Assembly (NCBI RefSeq): GCF_000003605.2
Contig: NW_003141819.1
Span: 155,593 to 194,161 of the forward strand
Direction of reading: 5' to 3'
Length of the DNA: 38,569 bases
Source: Saccoglossus kowalevskii
Taxonomy: Eukaryota; Hemichordata; Enteropneusta; Harrimaniidae
The notes beneath the pieces were generated by a model. That model worked only from the letters and a program-made list of their open reading frames with translations, was not told the DNA's origin and ran no database searches. How positions within the stretch are numbered: the stretch's first letter is position 1; each line of letters begins with the position of its first letter. Positions 23,101 to 34,530 of this stretch are shown here, one piece after another. The position numbers were made by a program, and so were the translations under genes.

Positions 23101-26100
23101 AAGTTAAATTTACAACTAATAGAACTTTTTTGCTAGCTATAAATTTACTCACACGAACAAGAACTCATTCAATTGCTGTTGCCCTGCATCCGTAATAGTC
23201 GCTCTGATTTTATAGGTATTCCGTCTCTAATAAATCCCAAACAAAGACCACAGTGACTGAAGTTGTCTAGTGAACGATCACGACATGCAACGAGATGATA
23301 AAGAAAAACATCGCATTCCAGCGTTTTACGACGATCATGATCAATCATCCTCGTTAGGTGTGAAGAGAAACACATACATCCTACTGTAGTGCTCTCAAAG
23401 CAACACCGCCACGCAAACGTCACCCCATCCGCGGCACCCCATCACCGTGACTTGAACAGTGCCCACCGTGATCTCAAACTTCGCCACCGTAACCTGGTTG
23501 TTCTGCGCTACACTTCGACTCATTTTAATCATATTTAATATAATATATTGCTTAATGCCAAAAACATGATACAACTTGATCAAATATATTTGAGCGTATT
23601 TTGTGGACAACGTAGTATGTGACAATTTTATTAATTGTTCACATATATGTGGTTTTACAATCTTAGAACATACGATGAAACCAAGAGCAACGATATTATA
23701 CAAGTATTATGTGCAAAATTACTCCATCCTGTCTGTGCTCGAATGCTTATGAAGAAGTCACATAATGCAGACACATTTTCTTCTGTTTGACTAGGAGATA
23801 AAACGAATTTAATCCGACATGTCGAGGTCCGACGGTGGCAACTTACTCAGTAGTTCATAATTTCTTCGAAATTTTAACAGTCCATAGCCAAGACTGTTTG
23901 GATAAATCCAAAAAGAATCACTCCCAAGTGCCCACGAACCTGCATCTATACCTTAATAATTTAGCGTTTCTAAACAATGAATTAAATTATTCTGTTAAAC
24001 TTGGTCGATAATATTTGGTATCTTTTATATAGAGGGAAGGACGAAATGGTGTGAGTCTAAATTGACCTGTGACCCGCGAACAAATAACTATATCCCAATT
24101 CTCTTGAACTTTTTGATATGACGCATATTGTCCCTATGACTACTCTATAGAGAGAATGTGCCTCGTCACATGCGACGTATTATCTTTGAACCGCCGTGAC
24201 GGTTTGTTATTGAATTAAACATTTTCTTGAATTAACCATAGATTCTTTTAAAATATTAATGGAAGATCGATTCTATATGTGTCATGAAATTTCATTTTTA
24301 ACATTGGATTTCGACTCCTTCGTACAAGTTTGTGAAAATACCGCTTATGAAACGAAGTAGACTGTGTGTGTGAGGATCCGACACCAGTAATATCGGCTCA
24401 GTACACCGCTCATCGTTTTATATTGAATCAAGCTTGTTTGAAAAACATCTTAGAATTCATGTTTTTTGATGATTAATTATTATGGAAGTCATATTATGTA
24501 GAATCATATGTAAGAGTAAATTAGTTTTAAAAGTACATGGTTTGGCAGAATAATAAGTGAATGTAATTTGTGGGCAATGAATTCTATTCCACCAAGTAGT
24601 GCGATTTCAAGTTGCAGTGCTAAACGTTTTCACATGAGACTAGTGAAATGTAAATGGGGATATGTATATGTTGTTCATTCATCGCCTATATTCCCCTCAT
24701 TATACTATATTATATTTAATATAAGTAGAAAATATCCGAATGCAAATGAAATATAAACGACTGGTATCCATCACGCTGAATAAGATGCCCTGTTCCGCCC
24801 GTGTTCTCAGAGTCCACCCAACACTGAATGTCCTTCGACCCTATTAACACACATAAACCAGACTTCAGTGGCACCCTAATTCGTGAAGATTTCTGTGAAC
24901 GATTTAACAATTGTCGATAGTCGGAGTATGTTTGGATATTCCAACGTTCATGTACGCTTCGTAATTTTCATAAATCAAGCAGGATGCAGCATCGGTTTTA
25001 TCTTGGCACAGCCAGAACACTAACCCCAGAGAATTGCCAGTATTTGTCGGTGAGTGGAAAACGATTTGACCTCAGAATCCCCTGGCCGCCGAGTAAAGCT
25101 GTATCGCATCAAGTATTATCATCGATGGCAGTTTTAAGTGTAGATCTCATTTTCATTAGAATATTAACTACCATGACCGGAGGGTGAAAACAAAGCCGAC
25201 TCAAGATATGTACATTAAAACGCTGTCAAACCAAACCAGCGTGAATCATTGAACGGAGATTGTTCATTCAGATGGTCTGGTCAATGTCAGCTATTTGAAG
25301 ACTGATAAATATCATTATAATTTTTAAAATTTTATATTGTATGTTGATTTCACCTAGTTGAATATTAGGGATATAATCATATAGTGTGAGAGACAGGTAT
25401 GAGAAAACCATATAGCAAGTCAAATGATATAATCGCACGCGTGTATACATGTTCTAGTGTGTACAGTGGAACCGCGGAACTATACTATTGTATATTTTCC
25501 GAGTAGCCAAAAACGGGCAATCATTATATACCTTGGTCTGACTCGGTGCGAAAAGCATTGGGGTCGCAAATTTCCGTATCCAGTAGGTATCATGCACTGC
25601 ATCGCAAGTCTGTCCACTATTCTAGACTGAAAGAGGTCGATATACAACCCACCAAACCCAAAGCGCGTTCTTCCATGAGAACTGCAGGCTGCTCACATTA
25701 TTCGCAGTAGCGTAAGCGATTCGAATTGCAACAATTACCTGTACGAGTCGAGTTAGAAAACTTATAGACATAATAACTCATAATTTAAAAATGTTATCAG
25801 ACAGTTCAAATGGTAATTACGGTCTGAGAAATCATGAACGCATAATTCACAGTGCACCCATTCTAAGGGGGAGACTCGTCCTGGTCGGAGTGGATGCTAC
25901 GAAACATACTAGTCTTACATGGCAATATCTCTGAATGAGGATGTATAACTATTCACACAACTCAATAGAAACACGCGTTTTTACTAAAATAACATAAAGT
26001 AACGAGACAAATAATCAATGACGTCTCAAAGTAATTATCAAACAGTATTATTCAGTAATAACAAGTTTTGAATTTTTAAATTGAAACTTTTTGTCAAGAA

Positions 26101-28848
26101 AAGTTATGAAAGTGTCGACAAGGGACTCGGATGAGTTTAACTTCCCGCGATTAAAACTCTCTTTACCTGGCGATTGACAATTTACCCGAGGAGCGATAGT
26201 GGGCGTCTTAATCCATTAGCTTTAACAATAAGATAAAACGCACTTGTTTTTGTTACCCGAGGCTCTACTTGGTAAAAATAAAGAAGGGAGAAGACACAAA
26301 AAAACTCCCGTTATTATACCCCAGACAATTCTATTCACACAAAAAGTTTAATTCAAGAAGATCTCGACAGCGCACCTTTCACCAACTAGAAATAAACAAC
26401 AAATGCTCACCTGAAAAATTCCAAGTGTTGTATGTCGATTTCTGAGTGATCAGTGGTCCCGTGGTTTGGTAGCGTCGGTTAGATATCCGACACTAGGTGT
26501 CCAATCTGTGAGAGAAAAAACGACGCCGCAATAGTATTGGTCCATGATGAATGGCTGCTGACAAATCGTGACTGAACATGGAATGTATCGAGAGTTTACT
26601 TTAAAGGTCGTTTCAGCTCTAGGGTAACCGAGAAAAAATATCGAAAACGTATTATGTTTACGTGTTTGTTCTGTACACAACATAGATTCAGTCACGATAT
26701 GGTTTCCATCAAACCGGGTCTAATATAACAACGGGTTATTAACCGTATCGTACTAGGAAAATCCTCCGTCCACTCTAGATGTTAATGAAGCAAGATAGTA
26801 CAAACTTTGGAACTGTTGACTTGAACAAACATGATCTCATTGCGAAGGTTTGTGTAACATTGAGAGCCACCCCTTGTCAAACACATACTGTATTCCCACA
26901 CTGTCTTGTCATTTTATCTTGGAAAATACCAGTTTTCAACACCCACGTGCCAACGATCACGGTAAAGAAGTTTAACAACCGGCACGCTTCTGAATCAACA
27001 TACAGCGCAGATAAAGGCGAAATACCAATGCGAGCATCACTGTAGGATTGCTATAGTCTCCAATAGGCCCCTGTGTCGCCAAACTGTACGTTATCGGGCA
27101 AGCGCATGTGTTAGCTATTCTACGTTTACAGTTCATGCTTTTAGTGAGTTTTACGGCTTATAAAAAAAAAACATGTGAGAAAAATTCTGCAATATTACGT
27201 ATTATATTAAACTGATGACAAAACCTTATATTTGTGAATCAAGCGTGGCGGAATCACAGATTCCTACCAACCGTTGGCATACACGAGCTGACTTGTGAAA
27301 TATACATTTAATAGCTGCGAGCTCATAGGATCCTATGCTACAGGGTACGCACCTGAGCAAATACCACGATACGAATTCAAACACCAAAATATTGACCAAC
27401 AATTAGTCAAGTGGACGGTGTGTGTACCAGTTGACACCTCCGACAAACTAAACGATTCACCTCAAAATAGCCTGGCGATAGCTGTTGCCCAGAAAATGAG
27501 AACATACACATTTTTTTGAATTATTTTTGAGCGATAACCTAGCCCGATATGTTAAGTATGTCAGGCGTCCGACGTTGTGTTTATTAGTATCACAGGTATC
27601 AGACGTGTCAATATCACTGTACGGTATCATGAATACTGCTTCAATGGCATTAGCTTACTTCAATAGAAAGGGTCAACGAGAAACCCTTGAAAATCCACCT
27701 CAGATAAGGGCCCACGCAGTTGTATTTATTGCGAGGAGCGTCCGTGCTGGGTGCACACACAGGTGCCTTAAATGGTTCCTATCTCTCGTCCCGTCGAATA
27801 TAGATAACACGATAAGAGTGTAATATGGAGTTATATCCGATCTGTAACTGCCGGCACAGATTAGCATTGTTTGTATATTTTATTTAAATAAACGCATTTT
27901 GGCTCAAGAATGATCGTCGTAGGTCGCCTATATGCCTATATGTAGCGATAGTATGGTAATACGTCGTCTTACTGAAAACCTGGAACTCCGTTTCATTGTA
28001 TCTTATTAATTTTAAAAACATATTTTAACATACGTTAAGAAGTTAAATACATACAAGCATAAAATCCGATACAGGGGAACAAGTCACTGTACATATAAAT
28101 GTAAAACGACTGCAATAAACTTTGTATATATCATCCACTTTGCCATTATATTGCAATCAATTTGAGCTAATGATAATACGGTAGATGTACCTCGTATATG
28201 TAGAATGTAACTAGTTAGTGGACGATTAGACAGAGTAAAAGAGTAAATGGTTGTATCGAAAAATCCATTCATACAACCCTGATAGCATTATAAGTTATAG
28301 CATATTTCCCATGTCAAAGGTTGCAAATCACACAGTCAACTAAACGGACAATAAATAATATAATTGGTGAAAACATATTTATAAAAAATTAATACAAATA
28401 GCGCGATAGATTTTCAATATCTATGATTAAAATCTGATTCAGATACTAGTATATTTGAAAAAATAGCATTTTAGTTTTCCGATGTCTACTTTTAACGAAT
28501 GTTGATGTATTTTCTGAATTGTCGATTTATTGATACACGGATCTTATTCAAATGTTGAACGAAGACTGTAAACTGTTCTGGTTTCATACTTGTTATACAT
28601 TAATATATGACTAATATTGCATTCTCAGCATGATGTGTTAATTTGTTTCACCTTACACGTGCATACCGTGAGGTTCATTCACCTCTGCTATATAATATTT
28701 ACCAATAGTCTCATCGGACTTTGTAAGGGCGGAAGTTTTGGCTACAGAATGCCATGTTTGGACTTTCAAGAAAACGATAGGATCTTGATATGTTATTTTT
28801 TCCCTTAATTACTCGACAGTAACAATTACGTCATTTTGTCTCAAACGT
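20166..28848. other. Long noncoding stretch
   Basis: I found no gene I could name in these 8.7 kb. It includes the TTGTG microsatellite, CRE palindromes at 22613-22620 and 22678-22685, and three consecutive plus-strand open frames of 74-98 codons between 26779 and 27823 in a less AT-rich patch. Those frames lack family resemblance and clear splice links. Confidence 0.5.
20882..20920 (+). repeat. (TTGTG)n pentanucleotide repeat
   Basis: Seven to eight uninterrupted copies of TTGTG/GTTGT are present, which is a likely polymorphic microsatellite. Confidence 0.93.
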
Positions 28849-29025
28849 AAATGGCCGCCGGGATCTCGTTTAGAGCGAGAATCACGTGGCATGTATCTGC
28901 TCCTCAACTCGTGACTGTGTATTATTTTCTCCCATCGCCTACTTCATTTTTCCCGATTTTGGAACAGCGGACACGATGAATGGTTCGTGGTTCTCTACCT
29001 CTCAGTGAGATCCTGTCGGCCATTT
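28849..29025. mobile_element. MITE-like element with YY1-like ends
   Basis: The left end AAATGGCCGCCGGGATCTC and the complement of the right end, AAATGGCCGACAGGATCTC, match at 17 of 19 positions. Similarity continues inward through a GAG-rich stretch to AATCACG/AACCACG, giving imperfect inverted repeats of roughly 40 bp in a 177-bp element. There is no coding capacity and no clear target duplication. Each end carries AAATGGC, a YY1-like core. Confidence 0.65.
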
Positions 29026-31375
29026 TTTTCTATCTCTATTTATTTTACATTGTATTTATTTATTATTGCATATGTGACATTCGATATAAGGACGAATATC
29101 ATTGGTGGACACCGTAAAAAGTTCTATGGAAATTGATGTACAATTACAATTATGGTATTTTACCGTGGTGGTCTGAAAATATCTCAATATCTCTCAATGT
29201 TGCCCGGTGAAGTAGGGATGAATAAATGACATATGCTGTCTTACAAGGTACTTTTTGATGTCAAGAAGGATTACAAATGTTGTTGATAATACGGTGCTTT
29301 CACACGTTCACTGATATTGTTTAATTATTAAATATATCAGTCAAAATATACCAAGCAAGTTGACGTACTCGCGGTCATTGCCTTTTGTATTTCATCATCG
29401 GTCATTGCTTGATTGCAAACTCGTAGAAGCTTTTTGTAAAATATGAAATTTATGGTATCGATTTATTTATTATCATTATTAGTAAACATTTTAATTTATT
29501 ATATTTATTATTTTCAGATTCGTCTCTACTTTGTGATACCTATTTGCTTATTTATTCAGTTTTTGTGAAATTCGTTTTATTTTTTGTTTATTGTGAAATA
29601 CATTCATTCATTCATTCATTTAAAGTTTAAAATATGCACGTTCAATAAATACAACATATTTGACTGAACCTTTTTTTTTGTTACTACACATAAAATACTG
29701 CCATCTAAATAACAAATACAGGTTTTTTTTAGCGAAAACCCAACCATGTCGACTTTAAATATATATTTCATGTTGTTTATTGCGTTTTCAACAAATTTAT
29801 TACTCGCTAAATATGAACAAACAAACATACCATTCATTGAGAAACCCGTCCAAGTCATGTACAAACTATTTCCCCTCAAATTACTCTCGCTGACATAAAG
29901 ATGAACTGACAAACACCCAGTAATCACGAACATTAATCCCAACGACGTTCGGTAAAATCAGCTTCCAAAACAAAAAACCTCACGTACGGGGCAATATCGT
30001 GCAAGACCATAAAACCGGGATCGACAGTAATGAAGATTTATGGCTGAATTCGGTACTAAGAATGCGGCGATTAAGAATGATGGTTTTTTTTTTCCAGTGG
30101 GAAATACTGTCGTGTTGTGTAGATAGATTGTAAGATCAGTAACTTCTAATCACGCTTAACACAAATTTGAGAATTACTGTAGCGCATTCTGGTGTGCGAT
30201 TATAAGTTAATTCGACGGTACAAAGAAATTATGTTTAATGTCAAATAAATATTTGATTTTAATTATACTTCAGAAAATTCAACTTAATTTATTACTGTTC
30301 ATGTATGTGATGTATGTGATGTGTGAATGCGTACATTTGACTCACATTCATATAAGCACAGTCTTACGAAGACAAAATAAAAACTTGTGGTGATATAGTC
30401 ACGTATATCTGGAACTGCATTTTACAATTGTAAAATTAGAAATTTGAAATTATCTTTCAATCATTCGTTATTATTCGTGTACTATACTGTTCATCCCCTT
30501 CTCTGAAAAAATGTATCGTTATGTTGAAAAATGGGGGTGAATACACTTATAATTACTGGAGGGTAATAAAAATCTTGTTGTTGTGATGTGCAGAAACTTA
30601 TGCTATGCCTTTATTTCGTGTATGTACTATTGGCTTACAGTGTCTGTGTTGTATTGCGCCCTCATTGGACGCGTGCGAAGGCTAATATATTTGGAACCAG
30701 CACTGGCTACAGTGAATACAATACACTATTTGCAGATTAAATAGATTAATTCTGAAGTAATGAATCTACTTTATATCTATTACTTATTGAAGTGTTCATA
30801 ATAATCGATTTTTAAACGTAGTTCTGAAAGAATGCGAGTAAGATTTTGTGGTCAATTTAAACAAATTCCCGTTACTTTGACCCAGAAACCTCATTCGTAC
30901 ATTATCCCCAAGCTAGTCAAACACTTCCTTCGTTCATCACAACTAACACTCTCTCTGTTTAGATGATAGATGGCGCTACCGTAAAAAAATATAATTATGA
31001 CAGTCTGTCTAGTACATGTTTATATCTTTGCAAATTCATGAGAATAATCCGATGCGACTAAATTATGTGACTGTGTTTTGAAATGTGCGCTCATTGAATT
31101 TTGCTATGATACTAGGCGATGACATCTTCAAGCGAGAAATATTAGTATTCAGGCCAAATGTCAATTGACTAGAGGTTAAGAATAAACATGTGTGCTTGTG
31201 AGTTGCTATGGCCGATGATAGGTGACTTTTCTTGTTTTTGGACACGGTATTTATTGTTTGTACGCTTGTAATCGTTGACTCACAGCTAACACTGTTCCTT
31301 GACACGAAATACGCAATCGATGTTGAAAGTTATATACTGTTGTTTTTACAGATTGAGTGATGTTTTCGAGTGATT
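29026..31375. other. Noncoding stretch
   Basis: This AT-rich region has TTTATT-rich sequence at 29035-29065 and 29455-29590 and a CTCF-core-like TAGATGGCGCTA at 30967-30978. A 108-codon minus-strand open frame (29616-29942) has no recognised relatives and a composition expected of AT-rich noncoding DNA. Confidence 0.5.
29601..29621 (+). repeat. (ATTC)n short microsatellite
   Basis: Five copies of ATTC occur in a row, next to T-rich sequence. Confidence 0.85.
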
Positions 31376-31666
31376 TTAAAGGGCGGCAGTCGTCGCGCTG
31401 CGCACGTGCGACATTTGTGTTGGTAAATATTGATTTTTCCACAATCCAGTGCGCTCTTCTAATGGAAATCACGCGTATGAGGTTTGACCTGGGCGGGACT
31501 TCACTATACCGTCGATACCTTCCAATCACCTAAAAATACCTAATTAAAGCTTGGTAAACTCTCAGTTTGTACTCCTTGATCTGCGCAACAGTCAAAGTCG
31601 CCATCTTTGTTTATATGAGACCCATATGTCTCGCGCATGTGTGGCGCGACGACTACCGCCCTTTAA
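31376..31666. mobile_element. TTAA-flanked MITE, copy 1 (complete)
   Basis: TTAA at 31376-31379 and 31663-31666 brackets a 283-bp body. The body starts AGGGCGGCAGTCGTCGCGC and ends with the complement of AGGGCGGTAGTCGTCGCGC, an 18/19 match. A TTAA duplication is the hallmark of piggyBac-type insertion, so a non-autonomous piggyBac-like element is likely, though the palindromic TTTAAA at both edges leaves the exact border open. Just inside the left end lies CTGCGCACGTGCG, containing an E-box CACGTG. No transposase frame is present. Confidence 0.8.
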
Positions 31667-31753
31667 ATCACATAGGCGAGACCCGCTATATTTCACAGAA
31701 ACATCGATGTTATTTATGATCGTATGTCTCGACAAATTATATGACATTACCTT

Positions 31754-31882
31754 TTAAAGGGGGAGTCGTCACCTGCGCATGCGGTAGACGGCCATGGTGT
31801 GACGCTGTTTACACACAAGCGTCTGCCCATGAACCTCTGCGTTTTTAGCGTGTGTTGTGACTCAATTCCGGCGCCGCTTTAA
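31754..31882. mobile_element. TTAA-flanked MITE, copy 2 (short)
   Basis: TTAA at 31754-31757 is followed by AGGGGGAGTCGTCACCTGC and then GCATGCGG; TTAA recurs at 31879-31882. The complement of the right end (AGCGGCGCCGGAATTG) fits the start of the window-edge copy with about 20 bp removed. That suggests the right inverted repeat lost an internal piece. The element lies 88 bp from copy 1. The right border is less certain than the left. Confidence 0.6.
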
Positions 31883-32430
31883 GTATTTACTGAGACTTCT
31901 GTAAGTAATTTTACAGTCGCGACAGTTCTTGTGGAAAATAAATTGAACGCGTGCTGCACGATGAACCTCGCACACAATATTCCGAAGCCAGCAGTGGTTT
32001 TGATGTTGTGGCCATGTAACATACAAGCTAACTTTCACGAATACCGTATTTCCAAAATTGATGTGAGCGCCCTCTCAGTTACACATGCTATTATTTTCCC
32101 GCGGTTAACAGAGTGGGCGTACTTTGTATAGATGTTTCCTATCAAAATGAAAACAAAAATGTTTAGAGGATTGGTACTCGGGATCGTGGTGACAAGTGGC
32201 AGAAAACGGCGGCTGGTTTGGCAGCCATATTTGATTGAAAATAATCAGGATGTGATCAATTTTGAACTCTTTCTGGTAATCGAGAGATTCAGATTTTTAC
32301 GTAGTAGCATTTAATAAAACGTTTGTGGCAACACAAAAATACTTCAAAATCTTCTTCTTCAGAACCACTGAGCAAATTGATCATATTTTGTTTCAGCATA
32401 TATGTATAATGTTCATTAACGCCTGCGAAC
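31883..32430. other. Noncoding stretch
   Basis: Two open frames of about 60 codons sit here on the plus strand without recognised relatives. A GAGCGCCCTCTC motif near 32068 loosely resembles a CTCF core. Nothing else was identified. Confidence 0.4.
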
Positions 32431-32438
32431 CTCTTTCT

Positions 32439-32493
32439 GATTGGTCACAGCAACAAAATAATGATGAGTCATGTGATTTTGCCGCCATCTTGG
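32439..32493. promoter_or_regulatory. Cluster of NF-Y-, AP-1- and YY1-like sites
   Basis: GATTGG (32439-32444, an inverted CCAAT), TGAGTCA (32465-32471, AP-1 class) and GCCGCCATCTTGG (32481-32493, a near-perfect YY1 site) follow within 55 bp. This is a promoter-like grouping. No gene start can be tied to it, and the YY1 site opens a duplicated block, so a repeat-borne origin is equally possible. Confidence 0.35.
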
Positions 32494-32670
32494 ATTTTCG
32501 CATAAATTGCCAACACTTTGGGGCATTTGTTTCTCTGGACTCTTTTAATCGATCACCATGGTGACATGGTTTGGCCGTCATCTTTGAATTTCAGCAAAAA
32601 TGGACACAATTTGGGGCATTTGCGTCTGATGAATGCTTTAACCGATCAACTTGCTATTTTGCGTTTAGCC
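32481..32670. repeat. 93-bp direct duplication (two diverged copies)
   Basis: Copy A (from about 32481) and copy B (from about 32574) align with a constant 93-bp offset. Anchors are CATCTTxGA, the exact TTGGGGCATTTG (32518 and 32611), and TTTAAtCGATCA/TTTAAcCGATCA. Identity is roughly 70% by eye. The period is a multiple of three and one plus-strand frame gives FGAF...FNRS in both copies, but a stop separates them. A perfect 12-bp palindrome TCACCATGGTGA lies at 32553-32564. Confidence 0.75.
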
Positions 32671-34292
32671 TGTATCACCGCTGTATGACCAAAGCATCAT
32701 CTGAGAAATATAACTTGTGTATTAGTGGGTACATATTTAGGCATATTCAGCCTTCGAACTTAGACCCGGCAAAGCTGATCTGCAAATTTTATGTGTTATG
32801 TTTATTTTTTACCAATATTATCCTCTCCCTTTCATGACTAGAATATCCGATTTCAGTCGGTATACTGAATTACCACTCTCTGTGGACTACTTATTTCACA
32901 CAACTGCAGCATTGAGGGCGCAATCCGAGATAGTAAGGTCGTGTATATGCTCGTTTAGGTGACGAAGTGAAAACTTGAAAGTCGCAAGTCGTTTAGACAT
33001 GACTCGATGTAAATATATTGCTTAAATGATTTAGAATCAAAAACGCTGACTCTGTCAATGCTGGAAACGTTGTCCCGGTTCAGTACCCAGTGAGTATGTA
33101 TTCTGTATATATTTTTTGTTTGTGTTCTCATGACAGAAAACAAGCTATAACTGTGGTGAAATATATTACGTCAGGGTACTATTGTGTCAATAACAGCACG
33201 AAGCATATCAAATCTAATGCAAGTATGAACACGTGTATTTAGTTTACTGTGAATAAATCTTTAAAGTGAGCTAAATACTTGGAATATACACTTAGAATTT
33301 TAGTGGCGAGATCTCGAGAACAAATTTGTTTAGAAGAGGGAAGGTCAAATAAGTTATTCACTTAATAACCACCCCTACGCAAAGTAAACTGCAACGACTT
33401 CTCCGATCCTGGTATCCTTGAACGCTTCAGTATGTGAGCAGCATTGGAACTTATTATTTAATCAGATGTCGCATTTTCGACAATCATTAAAAGTACTTTT
33501 GGAGATTTGTTAATTACAAACTATTTTTCAAACAAGCATTTCGTTGCTAGAGGGCATACTGGTAAATTCCACTGTAAATTTTCATTGACATTTAATTTAT
33601 TTCACTGTTTTTATGTTAATTCTGCGAAATAAGGAAATTGTAAATCAGTGAACTTGATAATTAATGCAGTTACAGTATTACCCAATCGTGGCCAACGGTT
33701 ATTATTATTGTTCGGTGAGCAATGAAAACACATTGGCAATCTAAAACCCCGTATTTGTTTTTACCTTTAGATCACGCGACTGAGAAGAAAGCTATCGCCA
33801 GGAATGCATTTGTCTATCGAACGACGCTCTTTTTTGCGAGTTTTACGTACTGTTAAGTGACATATGGGTGACTTGCACGTGTATCAAAATGAAAGAACGA
33901 TTCTAACGCGTATTGTGGTATCCTATTTATGTAAATGATGTCATGTGTTGGGCTTGCAAGTGGATGGCGTTGTATCACGATAAATTACTTTATGCCAGAG
34001 TATAAGTTTTGCGATTGGTTTGCAATGACAAGGAAGGCAGCAGTTATAATACTTTTTGCAAATGTACTCGCCGACAATTTCCATTGAGGGTCGCATCATA
34101 CGATATTTTTATACATCGTTAATAAAAACGATATCATGCATGAGTACATATATCATCATAGTAATTAGTGAGTGGGAACACCAAATATAGAAACAACATG
34201 TCTGATATAATTAATGTTGTCATTGACTTATTGGGTAAGATGTTAAATACCAGTAGCTGCCACATCTCCATGTCTCCAGTTGCAATTAACAA
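32671..34292. other. Noncoding stretch
   Basis: No gene, repeat family or convincing motif cluster was recognised in this AT-rich sequence. Confidence 0.5.
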
Positions 34293-34317
34293 CAGTCCCT
34301 CTGTGATAGAGGGACTG
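34293..34317. repeat. Hairpin palindrome 1 of a matched pair
   Basis: CAGTCCCTCT and its exact complement AGAGGGACTG surround the 5-nt loop GTGAT. This is a perfect 10-bp stem. The outer half (ACAGTCCCTC) is shared exactly with the hairpin at 34510-34530. Confidence 0.85.
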
Positions 34318-34509
34318 CGAATTAACAGATTGTTTAATGTATCTCATTGAAATGTGAATCAACATTAAGTATTTGTTTTCAATCCAATCCGATTTACTTG
34401 GGTCATACAGTCAATGTTTATACTGTTCTAGAATTGTTTAGTTAATTGGTTGCTTTTATATATGTCCTTGTAACGCAACCCTGTATTATTATACAAGCCA
34501 TAACCACAG

Positions 34510-34530
34510 TCCCTCAACAGTGTTGAGGGA
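34510..34530. repeat. Hairpin palindrome 2 of a matched pair
   Basis: TCCCTCAACA and TGTTGAGGGA flank one central G, giving a perfect 10-bp palindrome. It is preceded by ACAG, as in the first hairpin 217 bp away, so the two share ACAGTCCCTC and GAGGGAC but differ in the apex. They may mark the two ends of a short element or be separate copies of one palindromic repeat. Confidence 0.85.

Noticed and set aside
25862-25890. AAGGGGGAGACTCGTCCTGG as another copy of the TTAA MITE end
   Set aside because: No TTAA precedes it, the alignment needs gaps, and no partner end was found.
26779-27823. Three successive plus-strand frames suggesting a small multi-exon gene
   Set aside because: No recognised domains, no convincing donor-acceptor pairs joining them, and different frames without a consistent phase.
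29616-29942. 108-codon minus-strand open frame
   Set aside because: No family resemblance; residue use fits translated AT-rich noncoding DNA.
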